64,000 bases of DNA from Cyathus striatus (lineage: Eukaryota; Basidiomycota; Agaricomycetes; Agaricales; Nidulariaceae): the NCBI GenBank assembly GCA_025738555.1, contig JAOVFP010000004.1, positions 1,302,001-1,366,000 of the forward strand. Direction: 5' to 3'. Shown piece after piece: positions 1-11,800 of the stretch. The notes below the pieces were generated by a model that had not been told where the DNA came from, made no database searches, and saw nothing but the letters and a program-made list of their open reading frames with translations. Numbering within the stretch: position 1 is the first letter of the stretch; each line of letters opens with the position of its first letter. The position numbers and the translations under genes were made by a program.

Positions 1-99
1 ACAGCAGCTAACTACGCTGACTTGTGAAGGGTAGTGGGATAATGCTAAGGATCTGGACACCCCTCCCTACGCATCCGGGTAAGAGTTTCGCATTCCTTA

Positions 100-1130
100 T
101 CACTTTATAATACTTCATATCCTCGGGAGGTGGCCCTGATGCAATCGCACACTTTCCCGTCCCCTCTACCTGTCCACACCAATGCTGGACCGTTCAGCCT
201 CTTTAAAACTTGATCGCCTCTTCCCTCTTCCCCATACAGGAGCAAAGTGCAGTGGTCTACTTCATAGCTCAGCTGACCACGTCCACGATACGACTCTGAC
301 ATCTTATAAGACACCTCGAGCATATATATTGTTGGAGCTAGCGGAGATAGGTGTCTTTTTACGCTGAACGGCCGAGATTTTTTGCATCTGCATCTACAGC
401 TGTCCTTCGAATGCGGCGCGTTGGCGGCTGACGGGCGCTGGGCCGTCGTATGCGGTCTTTCTCCCTCGGGTGCCGTTGGACACATTTTCATCCTCATCAT
501 AACCAGCGTCTCTCCCTCGAACGACGAACAATCTCAATTCCATCCGCACTACTGTCTCACCCGTATCAGGGGTGCGCTTTAATCCTGTGGACATACGTAC
601 CCCGCTACACTCATCTCCCCCTAAATTCACGTTGCTAGGTCAAATGCATTTTAGGAGTTATTTGGGATTCCCAACTCGCCGCCTACAACACATATAGACT
701 TGTCACTTGTCCAGACCTTCCGAACTCACCGTGCTTGTAACCGTTGTTCCACCGAATTGGGTTGCAGTTCACATCTTTGGATCTGACTGAGTCGCATCCA
801 CGACTGCCATGGCAAGATAGCCCACTAACGCAGCGCATATCGGTTCCTTCGACGATGGTGTCGTCGATTCAAACTATGCGGTGAAGATATCGGTTGTACG
901 ACTGACCTCTTCCCTTTACCAGCAGCGATTGTACAATCTCGTCTGTACCCCGGCTGTCAGTTGAATTCGCTCCAAGAGGGAGGATAACGAGCAATCAGCT
1001 GTTTTTCATGATGTTCCATCTGTGTCCAGCACTTAATGTCGGTATTCACCAATCGCGCATTAGCTGCACTGCTATGTACGTCTCAGCCTCTTTCGTTACA
1101 AGGCAGTCGTAGCTATTTAAAGTGTATAAT
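100..1130 (+). repeat. Degenerate dispersed repeat R1, copy a
   Basis: This CpG-normal segment aligns by eye, in the same order, with 4690-5640, 39600-41130 and 45780-46250. Shared landmarks are a block around 'ctggaccagcccactctcg' variants, the stretch 'gaccacgtccacgatacg', and a block ending in 'gatatcggt' followed by a T-rich run. Copies are diverged and carry stops in every frame, so I treat this as decayed repeat or gene remnant. The family recurs upstream of all three NACHT genes. Its original function is unknown. Confidence 0.5.
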
Positions 1131-2350
1131 GTAGTTGATGAGTCTGCTTATAAAAAGTTTGAATAAGTATCTGAGATATGTAGTATAAGGAAGACATCCG
1201 AGGTGAGATTAGCATGAGGCTTAAAGGTACACACTCAAGGTCAGACAACATCGATGTATGAGGTAGGAGATTTTCGTACGAAGGACAGGAGGGTGCTGGT
1301 GACTCGGAAGTACATTACATCTGCGGAGATTGATAAGGCAACGAAGGAGCCGTATCCAACCGTAACGGTATAGGGAGCAGCGGCGAAGCTGCTGGGAAGG
1401 GACTCATATAAATCCCAGACTTCAGTGATCCAGGTGACCGCAGCAAATGCCCATTCACTGTGTCTCTTTTAGTTAGAGGAATAGCGGCTAACGAGAACGA
1501 TACATAAACAGATCCGACTCCGAACAAAGAGGAGAGCATGTCATTCTCAGTGTCGAATCCCTCGACATCGTCGACGGAACAAGCGACAGCGACCTTACAT
1601 AAAACAGTGACGCATGAGATGGAGAACGTGATGATTAAGGAGACGTAGAAGGGGAACTGTATCAATACACAGTGAAGACTTCGATTCATCCTCCCTCACC
1701 CATGCTCCCCTAAGACTCTGCAGAGGACGACGTGCTTGCACCAGTCACTGGAGGAGTCGGTGGCTCTGTATCATACAACCCAGTATTCCGTTCTTCCACA
1801 ACAGAGCCTTAGAGAACATAACGCCCAAGGAGCGCGGACCCTGGTTCAAATCAAGGTCTCGAGTCTGCACTTCATGCGAGACAGGTCGTTCTCCCAGAGG
1901 CTACATCCTAGACACCAATGCGATAGGCAGAGCCATGGTGCCGTCGGTGTTAGGACCACATCTCACCCTCCTAAATCCAAAGATCAAAAACCGAAAGAGT
2001 AAACGAGGAAAAAGACACACCTTGATCGTAACTTTCTACCATCCTCCAAATCTTCGCAGTCCTGCCTCTAACGAGCCCCACGAACGAAGTGCGACTCTAG
2101 TAATACCAATAGCGGCTGCAGCGGGATCGGCACCACAAATCCCGGGTGATCACTGTGGGACCACGTTAGCGCCTTGTTAAGATCACGCTCTTGCGAGCTG
2201 TATGTAGTGATAAAGACTGAAAGTAGAGTCTACCATGAGCGGTGGTGTATGTACAGTAAGTACCTGTAGGTCAGGTCAGCGAGAGAAAAAAAGTGTAAAA
2301 AAAGGTCGATATACAGGTGTTCCCTCCACTACGTATCTTGAATCGAGATT
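1131..2350. other. No supported gene; possible far end of R1
   Basis: The open frames here are short, proline- or arginine-rich and without recognisable domains. Around 1700-1880 the sequence resembles 40990-41130 (both contain a 'ttggttcaa..aggtct' block), so part of this interval is probably the continuation of the R1 repeat. Nothing else is recognised. Confidence 0.4.
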
Positions 2351-2359
2351 TGACGTCAT

Positions 2360-4250
2360 CAGCTTCAAGGGTCCCCATATGCACTGTACTTGTGGACTGC
2401 CTTCATGGTCCGATAGAATATCAGAGTCTTATTGAGAACATGTAACACTCGTACACCCTGCGCTGGTACGCTACCTCGCGGTAAGACCATCAGAGTTGTA
2501 TTGTGGACGTGGTTGAGTGAGCTGTAAAGTAGAAACTGCGCTGCTTGTTCTGGTACGGGGCGGGAGCCCTCGAGATACGGTGTGGTAGGGTAAGAAGCGT
2601 GGATAAAATCCATAGCATGGAGAGAAACTCTAAAAGGGTCTGAATACGCCCCGCTAGAGTGGGTGGGTCTAGTACTGGTGTCGGCGGGGAATCTGCTGGA
2701 GATGGTGAATGAAAGTGGCAGAGGGTACGATTGTGCTAAGCGACCTTCCGAGGGTATGGATCGTTTTGCAAGGGGCATTGTACGGTAGACGTGGTTGGGA
2801 GTTGACATAGGTGGGTAGATGGCGAGTGAGATGTAGGCGGTGTATGTCAACCCCCGACCCTCGACGCTACAAACGTACTCGAACTTGGTTCTCGTACCGC
2901 ATCTGTACCTTCCAGGTATATATATCATCACACAGCAGTCGATGTTCCAGCCTAGAAGGTCGAAGTTGGCGATGTTTAAGCCAACCGCCCTTCCTGCTCT
3001 GCCTGCTAACAGAACTACCAGCTTCAAAACTTGATGTATGATTCTCCTAGTCCTGATAAATCGCGCGTATCCTGCCTGAAATAGTGCTCCTTGAGACGAC
3101 GTCGCTGTTATGAAGGTCGTCGACCTGCAATGAGATTGGGCTCTGGAGGACTTCACGAAGGATTGGGGCGGCGAGGGGAGGAAGGGGACTTAGAGAGAGT
3201 CTATGCGCTGGAGAGGGCTCGTTTAGCTCTGGTGTAGGCGGAGAATGAAAAGGGAGAGTATTCGGTTTCGGCATGGCCATTTGCTGCGGATACAAAGCGC
3301 TGTATGGGGGGGGGGTTGTACTGTGAATGTAGCTGAGGTCGACGTAGATAGTAGGTAGATGGAGGGCTCGGATGTTGACATCACCGTTGAATCAACTCTT
3401 GGATACTGGGCCTTAACGGTACAGGTGTAGGTGGGGTGGGTGTTCGTATAGCCTCCTCGCTCTCCAGCGTGATGTAGACACGATGTTCCAGTTTAGAAAG
3501 TTGATGCTGGCACGACTTGGGCACCCGCGCCCTCAGCACCACCCTGCTAGCTGATCCAACCACTTCCACCAAAAGTCATCGGACTGTATACGCTCTGCGA
3601 GAGTAGGCTGGTCTATTACAGGTGCAGGTGGGGGAAGAATAGGGAGTGAAGAATAGAGGGGAGAGTGTACGATTCAGGAGGAGCATTATGCTGGGAATCG
3701 ACATAGATGACAATTGGAGAAGGATGCATGGGCGCTGTTGCTGCGGTCTTTACGTCGACTCTTGACCCTACAAAAGCGGTCGAACTTTGTGATCGTACCG
3801 GCTCTGGGCCTTCCAGAGTCATAGCATGGCATGCAATGGTCGATGTTCCAGCGTAAGGTATCGCTACTGACGATAGTTGTGCATTCTCGCCCTCCGCACC
3901 ACCTGCTATTCGAACCACTAGCACCAAATCTCAATGACGTAGCCGAGCCCTCATATCCCATCCGTCACAGCACTCTTTCTCTCCGTCGATGTTGGTTGAA
4001 GTCGTCGTTATAAGGGCCATGTACTAGGAACGTCCATGAGATCGCAGTCATTCTGAGAATGTACTCCACGAAGGATAGGGAGAGAAGAGGAGGAAAGGGA
4101 AAAGCGGAGAATGTTGGCTGTTCAGGGTATTCAGTTGGTCACCGGTGCGGGATGAAAGGTCGATGTTGGAGAGAAGGAGGTGGGTGCAGTTATAGTCAGC
4201 GTCCATGTTCCAGGAGCGAAGGGCGTGCACCACCATAGCCTAGGCGTAGG
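2360..4250 (-). repeat. Inverted cluster of R1 copies
   Basis: The reverse complement of this interval repeats the R1 landmarks several times. At 2490-2530 it reads as the complement of the 263-305 block (ctcaaccacgtccacaatac). At 3230-3360 and 3600-3740 it aligns with 39650-39800, the part reading 'tacaacgcccccatt'. A minus-strand open frame of 263 codons (2365-3156) lies inside it, but it is unrecognised, proline/arginine-rich and embedded in repeat sequence, so I do not call it a gene. The cluster looks like two or three partial copies in minus orientation. Confidence 0.45.
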
Positions 4251-4489
4251 GTGCATTGTGGTCAAAAAAGCGAACCTGCACCTATGTGTCACTGTCAGAA
4301 AGCTTATCGTCACAGCCCCCAACCTGCCCACCGCATCACCGCATCACCCTAGCAAGCTCGAGTCTCCCTTCCCAAGACATACATATTCCCCCTCCGTAAA
4401 AGCAGATGCGTTGCATCTCCTATGATCCGTTCTGTGCCCATTTCCCATCCAGACCGAGCCATAACTAGGCACCTGGATGAGCTGTTGTT

Positions 4490-4615
4490 CTAGCATTGGT
4501 TTCGTGTACTAGCTATGTGGCGGTGTTGTGTGCATTGCTGAGGCCAGCTGAGACGCGGGGTCCGGGGAGAGATGAGGTTCACCAGGAGGAGTCGTGACTA
4601 ACTAGTACTAACTTG
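4490..4615. repeat. Dispersed repeat R3, inverted partner near 38985-39090
   Basis: The stretch containing 'gaggccagctgagacgcggg' matches the reverse complement of about 38985-39090, including the flanking 'gtgtactagct' and 'gtcgtgac' blocks. Both copies are CpG-normal. No coding potential is seen. It lies between an inverted and a direct copy of R1. Confidence 0.5.
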
Positions 4616-4689
4616 AGACAACATTCATGTCACTGTTCCTTACGTAATTTCGCAATCGACACTCGGCCCGGACCATACGTACACTCTTC

Positions 4690-5640
4690 CCACCTACCCT
4701 AGGCCTATTGCTGGACCAGCCCACTCTCGTAGTGCATATTGAATCCTTTTGACTCGATCACAACTTATCTCGTGCACATCAGGAGCGCAAAACTAAGTCA
4801 GATCCCATCACTTTTCTCCATGAAAGTGAGAACCTCTTGCCTCGTACACTACGAGGCAGAAGCAGTACGAGGCGGCCCAGTCGACTGTGTCCTCGATACT
4901 ACTGACGTCCTATCAGACACCCGAAGCATTCTGTTACGCTGAAGGGCTAAGATCTCTCGCTTCTGTGTCTACAGCTGCCCTGCCAATTTCCAACACAGCC
5001 CGTTGAAAAGCCATCGTATACGCAAGAGGATGTGCATGTGCATGTGCAGCCTTCTTCGAACTCAGGCTCATGGTGGAACTGGTGGCCATTTAACGCTTTT
5101 CCGCTCTGGTCGCAACCAGCGTCACCGTGACCTTCCTCGAACTTGGTACAATCTTAATCACAGCCCCACTTTCGTGTTCCGAACCTAGCGGGGGTACTCT
5201 CTGTGGACGTATGCATGCCACTGATACAAATGATTCACAGTGCGCACCTCTCGCCCTGAAACTTCACCGCTGCTAGGACAAATGCGTACTGGGAGGTACA
5301 TCCCAACTCGCCTCCTACAACACGTCTAGAACTTTCCCGTATGTATACGCTCCCCTTACACAGAATTCTCCCCTTCTCTCTCCTAGGCCGCAGTTCGTCC
5401 GTTTTCAGCCGACCGAGCCGCAGCTGCGACTCTCTGGGCAGGATAGCCCTCTAGTGAAGCGTATATGGGTACCTTCGAAGACGATCCTGTCGGCTCGGGC
5501 TACGTGAGGGAGATATCGGTGGTACGTCGTTCTTCCAATCCTTTCTTTGTTACATATTGTTGACTACTCATCTGTAGGTATATATCACCGCCACTCATGC
5601 TCAACGTACCCTCAGCCTCTATCACGACATCTTGCAGAAT
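4690..5640 (+). repeat. Degenerate dispersed repeat R1, copy b
   Basis: This segment follows the same order of landmarks as copy a and as 39600-40690: 'ggaccagcccactctcg', an acgaggc-rich block, 'cgcctcctacaacac', and a 3' block with 'gagatatcggtggtac' followed by 'gtaggtatatatcacc' (compare 40550-40665). All frames are broken. It is the copy closest to NACHT gene G1. Confidence 0.5.
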
Positions 5641-5666
5641 GCAATTTTAGCATCGGCTTGATTTAA

Positions 5667-5698
5667 TTCCCGCTACCTTTTAAGGTAGTAGGGTTATG
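5667..5698. repeat. Palindrome-containing end, inverted partner at 13880-13911
   Basis: The core is the palindrome CTACCTTTTAAGGTAG. The flanks (TTCCC before, GGGTTATG after) reappear in inverted orientation at 13880-13911. Both outer edges are bordered by TAA (5664-5666 and 13912-13914). This is compatible with terminal inverted repeats of a TWA-targeting PIF/Harbinger-type element, but no transposase was found between them, so the two ends could also be unrelated copies of a short repeat. Confidence 0.4.
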
Positions 5699-5699
5699 C

Positions 5700-7100
5700 A
5701 GGGCGATGAAAACTCGTTTTTTGCAGAGCGAACACCTCCCATCAAGCGGAGTTTAAATACACGTGGTTCCAAAAATGATGGCAACCAGCAACAATTTCCC
5801 ACACATGATGAGAATGGTTTATTTCATCGTCCTGGTTGTACACGCAGCTCGGAATATCTCGAAAATATATATATGTAAATTTATGTCTGAATTTAATATC
5901 TTGGTAGTGTATTATAAGCTATAAAGCCGCCTTTTCCTAAGGAAATAATTCATTGACCAGCAGAGCACTTTGAGAGCTGCGGAATTGTTCAAAATTTCAA
6001 GGTGGTCTGCACCAAGAATAGTGTGCTACCTTCTAATTAATGCAAGAACACCTCACCTTTTTGGTAGGAAAAATGCACAATTGCCATTACTTTTGGCAAC
6101 CCGTAAGCTTGAAATATTGGTCATTTTCATATCCTAACTGCTTGGAGCTTCTGCATATCTACTGTGTCCAGCGTGTTGTCGACCAATCGTCAACTAACAT
6201 ACTTACAAGTTCTTTTGTATTTTATATCTTACATTATTACTTGAAAATTTATGTTATATAGCGTGTTTAGTTGTATCTTTCGTCCCAGAACACTTTATGG
6301 AATATATATTTTCATGCTTTTACGAGCTTTCTGTTGAAATTCCATGCCATGTTATGATGTTCAGGACCATCCTTTGACGGCAAAATGTCTCTTCACCGGA
6401 ACATCATAGTATGGATCTGTGAACTCTATGTGATCCCAGATATTCTTTTGCCAAATTTATACTGATTGTGTTTTGTGGGCCTTGGGCCATGATGATAGCG
6501 AAGCCACCGACAAGTAAATCATTAAAAATAAATCTATGTGATGTTTTCATGAAAATTAGTTTTAATGGGATGTCCCATTCAATAACTTTTACTGATACGC
6601 CTGCTTGTGCACTTTCAATAGGCCTAACTATTACATATATATATGATATGTTATACGTTTATTGGAGAGAATGTCAGATTGTGTCAGGTAGCGGGCCTTG
6701 CCGCTAGTCGGCCTTATTGATTTATTATAGAAGCAGAAGGCCGCAGAATAGTCGCCGGTTTGTACACGTGCTGATGCGACGAATTTGAATGAAATGATTC
6801 AGACGTGCTAGCTACCATGAATGAACAGTTCCTCAGCGTATAGTTGGTAAGGTACTTCTCAATACTGTGCATAATATACTTTTATTCTATCTCAAAGCCG
6901 ACATTTTTTTCCCTTTCTTAACGAGTGCCTATCTCTTCAAATATTATTTCACAATTAATGGTTTGATTCGTGCCCATACTATATTAAGATTGTTCCGAAT
7001 TCTTCTTCAAACATTCATCCTTTCAGAAACCAGGTTGACTACCAAGGTCTTGTCAATGCTATTAAAAACAGTCATAGCATGGTCATCTGCTTGTACTTAC
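5700..7100. other. AT-rich upstream region of G1; no gene supported
   Basis: Base composition drops to clearly AT-rich and CpG-poor after the palindrome. Only short open frames without recognisable domains are present. From about 6820 to the G1 start the sequence is alignable with the upstream regions of G2 and G3, sharing 'taagattgttccg' (6985, 41735, 46895) and 'gtcaatgc.att/gttaaaa' blocks. This part belongs to the ancestral gene unit. Confidence 0.5.
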
Positions 7101-7110
7101 TATGAATGTT

Positions 7111-7116
7111 TATAAG
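7111..7116 (+). promoter_or_regulatory. TATA box of NACHT gene G1
   Basis: TATAAG sits 59 nt upstream of the chosen ATG (7175). The equivalent positions of the paralogs are TATATAAG (41859, G2) and TATATATAA (47025, G3). The surrounding 'tgaatgt.tataag' and following 'ggccgc...tgtacgagcttccac' block is shared with G2, so core promoter and leader are conserved between paralogs. Confidence 0.6.
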
Positions 7117-7174
7117 AGGCTTTGGCCGCACTGTACGAACTTCCACATCATCAGCATCATCCCCATTGCCAAAT

Positions 7175-8930
7175 ATGCACTCATTTGAACAAGCGAGTAA
7201 CTTTACCATCCACAGCCTCAATCAGATAGATATCCGCATTGATAGCGAGAAACACAAAGAAAAAGGTAATACATAATACATATGTGATACGTAATCGAGT
7301 GGCAGTTCTAACATTGGAAACATCCAGTATTTGAAAGTCTCCAGAATGAAATTGTTGCTGGAGCTGCTCACAATGCCGGGGACCGTTCCAATGCACCAAA
7401 GTGTTACCCCGAAACTCGAAAAGCTGTTTTAAGTAACATCAAGAGCTGGATTGATAGTGACAATGAAGCTACAAAGATTATGTGGCTGCATGGGCCAGTT
7501 GGAGCCGGAAAGTCAGCCATTGCTCAGACAACCGCAGAAGACTGTCATAGTGAAGGAAATCTAGCAGCTAGTTTCTTTTTCTCTCAATTCGCAAGACGCA
7601 ACAAGAAAGGTGGTCTGGTTGCTACAATTGCTTTTCAGCTTTGTGTTTCAATTCCCCAGATCAAGGAATATGTTATCAAACAAATTGAGATAAACCCCAA
7701 CATATTCCAGTCAAATATTAAGACACAGATGTTGTCACTGGTTGTTGAACCATTTAGGCTTCTAAATAAAAAGGCCCCTAGTAATGCTTACCCTAGGCTT
7801 ATTATCATTGATGGATTGGATGAATGTGAAATTCGGAAGGACCAAGCAGAAATCATTGAAGCTATTGCTAAATCAATCTCAATGGATGATAGTTCTCAAC
7901 TGCGTGTTTTTTTGACCAGCAGGCCTGAGGCCGAAATTCGACAGACATTCAATGAGGATAGCATTTCTTCTATGTGCACTCGACTGGCTCTCGACGATAC
8001 TTTTGATCCTGATAAAGATATAGAGCTTTTTGTTCGAAGCTGCTTTCAGTCTCTCAAGCGTCATCATACATTAAACTCAATGCTAGTATATTGGCCTGAT
8101 GATGAAGATATTGATCTTATCATTCGGAAATCTTCTGGCCAGTTCATTTATGCATCAACTGTGGTTCATTATGTTTCAGATTTGCGACATAATCCTCGAA
8201 AGCGACTGAATGTCATTCTCAATATTAATCCATCAAATGGTGACAAGCCCTTTGCTCAACTAGATGCACTGTACTCTACCATTCTTACAGTCTGTGAAGA
8301 TTACCAAAAGGTGGCTTTGATATTTGAAGCAATGATGTTCCTAAATAAAGGCCATGCTCCTGTTCCTGGAGAAGAAATATTGAAGTCAGTGCAATATCTG
8401 GAAGCCTTCCTATCTTTAGAGAATGAAAGTCTCCTTCTCCTTGCTGATCTTCATTCAATTGTTGATGTTAACAATGTTGAAAAAACTGGAATCCGATTTT
8501 ATCATGCTTCATTGTATGATTTTCTTCAAGATTCTTCCCGATCACATCAATTTTATATTGATCAACATGGAGCCCATGCTCGATTTTCACGCTATTGCCT
8601 TAATCATGTAGTCAACACACCATTAGGTAAGAACTACTTGTTTTTTCCTTATCCACCAAACTTATTTCTTCAGGGCTTCCTGATGTTGTTTATGCTTACT
8701 CATTGGGATGCTGCTTTTGTCACTTCAAGTATAGCAATTATGATGACAACATTCTTGGCTACATTTGTGATGAAGAATATATGAAATTGCACAGTCCATT
8801 GCAAAATGCCATTCAGAAATACAATATAAGTGAGAAGCATCAACTTGTCAGTTGTTCTGCTCTTGGCCACATGATTTGGAGTCTTGGTGAAAGAGAAAGT
8901 ATTTTTTCAATGTCTTTGTATGAAAACTAA
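7175..8930 (+). CDS. NACHT-domain STAND/NLR protein G1 (exons 1-3)
   Basis: The spliced model joins 7175-7265, 7328-8626 and 8674-8930, keeps one frame and gives 548 residues. Exon 1 encodes MHSFEQASNFTIHSLNQ, resembling the short 'ASNF.I' leader seen before NACHT domains in many Agaricomycete NLRs. Walker A is GPVGAGKS (about residue 86), Walker B LIIIDGLDE (about 188) and sensor-1 TSRPE (about 227). These are NACHT P-loop ATPase hallmarks; family members act as signalling switches, often in non-self recognition or cell death, but the ligand here is unknown. No WD40, ankyrin or TPR array follows the ATPase. Introns are 62 and 47 nt with clean GT..AG. The start is supported by a TATA box and by conservation with G2 and G3. 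The following open module (8937-10459) probably belonged to the same protein. Confidence 0.85.
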
Positions 8931-8936
8931 TTAACC

Positions 8937-10459
8937 ATGAATTTCATTCAGGATACCATTGAAATGAATATTCAATATGTAATCGATGATGAAATTTGTA
9001 ATTACTTCAAGCAATATCACTATTCGCAAGATAGTGTATGTATGTTATACTTCATAACGAAATGGAACCATCTGAAAAGGAACAACACTGACGAATGGAT
9101 GTTATTTCAAGAAACGTTGATAAACACAATACACAACCATAAAAGTAACATCGTCATTCAAGATATTATTAATAATATATCTTTTGGAAAATGGTTTCTT
9201 GGCCTAATGGAAGCTACGAGATACACCTACCATATGCCTAAAGACATTCAAGTTAGGGCAGTGAGCTGCACATTGAGTATCTTGACAGATACTATGTCGG
9301 CCTCAGATAGGTCAGTCCATTCCGATCTGATATAGAACATTCATTTTGACAATTTCCAAAGACTTTATAGTGGGAGCTTGCGCCAAATGTTGATGTGTAT
9401 GCCACTGTCTAGTGAGATGGCCAACAGTGTTCTTGAAAAGTGGGAAATGGCGAAGAAAGTTGGAAATTCCAGCTTTGGGGGTGAGCTCGGCGCGAAGGAA
9501 CAGTTGGTATACATTATACAGAGCTACAATAAGGTTCGTAGCCATTGATTCTGTTTTAATTTGGCTGTAGTAGTTGGTAACAGCATACTTTTCAGCCTGA
9601 TGCCGAAGCCGAAGATAGCGAGAGCCTATATTCTGCTGACAGTATTGGGCCATCAAATAGCGCAAGATCATCTGGAGAACTAGATATTGAAAATACCGAG
9701 TCAAATGAAACCGAAACAAGATCAGTGGGCGAAGTAGAAGTTCAAGATATTCCGCTAAATGAAACTGGGTTAGACGGCGAACCAGATACCAAAGCCGAAG
9801 AAGATAGCGAGAGCCTACATTCCACTGACAGCGTTAGGCGGTCAAATAGAGCAAGATCAACTGGAGAACTAGAAATTGAAGATACCAAGTCAAATAAAAC
9901 CGAAACGTCAAATGAAACCGAATTGGCTCAAGAATTAGGGGTTTTAGATATTCCATCAAATAAAACAAAATTAGTGGGTGAAGTAGAAGTTCAAGATATT
10001 CCGCTAAATGAAATTGGGTTAGTCGGCGAACCAGATACCAAAGCTGAAGAAGATAGCGAGAGCCTATATTTCGCTGACAGTATTGGGCCATCAAATAGAG
10101 CAAGATCATCTGGAGAACTAGAGCTTCAAGATACCGAGTCAAATGAAACCGAATTGGCTCGAGAATTAGGGGTTTTAGATATTTCATCAGATAATACGAG
10201 ATCAGTGGGCGAAGTAGAAGTTCCAGACATTCCGTTAAACAAAACTGGGTTAGCCGGCAAACCAGAACTTCAAAATGTCCGGTCAAATGAATCAGGATCA
10301 CTGGTTGGAGAAGTTGTACTTCAAAATACTCAGTCTAATGAAGCTGGACCATTATCTCGAAATTTAGAAGCTCATAATAATCAGTCCGAGGAAATTGGAT
10401 TAGCCGAATTAGGGATTCAAAATATTCTGACAGCTTACTTAAATGTGCACTGTCAATAA
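8937..10459 (+). CDS. C-terminal module of G1 with acidic repeat tail
   Basis: Three exons (8937-9310, 9362-9533, 9596-10459) join in frame to give 469 residues. The first two are homologous to the 3' exons of G2 and G3 (motifs 'DDEI', 'W..LM', 'EKWE'). The last exon is a long hydrophilic E/S/N/T-rich tail built of degenerate units of about 16-18 residues around GELELQD..SNETE. Longer blocks repeat at about 230-250 bp: VGEVEVQDIP at 9725 and 9974, and VGEVEVPDIP at 10205. It is probably disordered. In G2 and G3 the module can be joined to the NACHT exons through an 87-89 nt intron, but here the matching acceptor reads GTAA instead of GTAG. It may therefore be a separate product, a differently spliced part, or a damaged gene. 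Function unknown. Confidence 0.6.
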
Positions 10460-10640
10460 AACATTACATTTTTCATTATGTATATGTACTATAATTATTT
10501 AAAATGCGTTGTTTTATTGACAAAATTTCTCTGTCAAATTTACTCGTGCTAATACTAATAGACTTGTAGAAACTTCAAGCTGGCGCCCAAGTGGTACTGG
10601 ATCTCGTGATCATGTTGTGCAGCTGAGTTACCTTGCTTGG
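10460..10640 (+). repeat. Shared 3' flank, copy A
   Basis: The block 'atgtactataattatttaaa' through 'tttctctgtcaa' and 'gctaatactaatag' is repeated after the second tail (11660-11790) and after the NB-ARC/TPR gene at 30121-30310. The next 60 bases, with 'gatctcgtgatcatgttgtg', also match 30265-30310. It is likely a conserved 3' UTR or terminator region that moved between gene families. Confidence 0.6.
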
Positions 10641-10860
10641 TAAGGTTTCTGTTCCCCGACAATTGACGCACTTTCATTGTGCATTACGTTTGTAAGCGTT
10701 ACATATCCTGTGTGTGTGTTACCAGCACCGCGTCGTTGCTGTCAATGCATCGAAAAGTGCACGTATCTCATGTTCTATTATGATCCTGTATACTGATCGC
10801 GCCACGTATGTGTAGGTCTCCCTTCTCTTGAACAAGTTCTGACTCAAAAGATGTAATTAA
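10641..10860. other. Intergenic, nothing recognised
   Basis: Unique-looking sequence between the first tail module and its duplicate, with short broken frames only. Confidence 0.4.
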
Positions 10861-11647
10861 AAAGAAGAAAATGGCAGTAAGGGTCATACAGTTCTATCTC
10901 AAGGTATGTAGCCATCGATTCTATTTTAATTTGGCTCTAGTAGTTTGGTAACAGCATACTTTTCAGAACATTATCAAACACGGAGATAAGACAGGCCTAT
11001 ACTCATATGACGGTACTGAGTCGTCGAGTAAATCAAGTTCAACTGGAGAGCTAGAACTTCAAGATATCGAATCAAATGAAACCGAATCGGTTAGAGAACT
11101 GGTTCTAACTATTCAGTCAAGTGCATCAAGATCAGTTAATCATTCCGATGAAACTGGATTAGACGAATTAGCAATTCTAAATATTCAATCTGATGAAGCT
11201 GAACCAGTACCTGGAAAATTAGAAATGGAGTTGTCAAATAAAGTAAAATCATCTGGAGAACTAGAGCTTCAAGGCATTGGGTCAGATGAAACCGAATCGG
11301 CTCGAGATTCAGAAGTTCAAAGGTTAGTCGGCGAACTAGAACTTCAAAATGTCTGGTCAAGTGAACCAGGACCACTACCCGGGATATTAGAAGTCCAAAA
11401 TGATCAGTCCGATAAAGCTGGATTGGCCGAATTGGGAATTCAAAATGTTCAGTCTGATGATTCGGGATTGGTTGGTGAAGGAGGACTTAATCATCTTCAA
11501 TCACTGGACAAATATGGACCGGCTGGAGAATTAGGGGATCAAAATATTCGGTCAAATGAAACCGGAGTAACTAGGGGAGTAGAAAAGGAAACCGAAGCTG
11601 AGAGTAAGATACTGTGGTTTAAGAAACTGTGGTTATGGTGTAGATAA
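10861..11647 (+). pseudogene. Duplicated tail exon of G1 (orphan)
   Basis: This repeats the end of the G1 gene: a remnant of exon 5, then the same intron (here 10906-10965, sharing 'tttaatttggct' and 'tggtaacagcatacttttcag'), then an open exon 10966-11647. The exon encodes the same acidic repeat (GELELQDIESNETES, GELELQGIGSDETES). It ends KKLWLWCR and is followed by another copy of the 3' flank. No start codon context, ATPase or promoter is attached, so it is either a non-coding leftover of a 1.3-kb tandem duplication or an alternative last exon for G1. The frame is still open for 227 codons, so loss of constraint is not proven. Confidence 0.6.
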
Positions 11648-11654
11648 AGTAATG

Positions 11655-11800
11655 GCAATTTATATGTACTGCACTGTCTATAAAATATCACATTTGCATG
11701 ACATATATGTACCACAATTATTTAAAATACATTGCCTTATTGTCGACATTTCTGTGTCAATTCCGTTCATACTAATGGTAAGTAACTACTAACACGGCAG
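11655..11800 (+). repeat. Shared 3' flank, copy B
   Basis: Contains 'atatgtaccacaattattta', 'acattgcctt', 'tttctgtgtcaa' and 'actaatggtaagta', matching copy A (10480-10560) and copy C (30145-30235). It directly follows the stop of the duplicated tail exon. Confidence 0.6.

Noticed and set aside
1315..1689. 124-codon minus-strand frame with a hydrophobic stretch
   Set aside because: No homologous frame in other copies, no recognisable family and no promoter or intron support.
2365..3156. 263-codon open frame on the minus strand
   Set aside because: It lies within inverted R1 repeat copies, has no recognisable domain, and its sequence recurs broken elsewhere.
9834..10301. 155-codon minus-strand frame with L/Y repeats
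   Set aside because: Shadow of the acidic repeat exon on the opposite strand.
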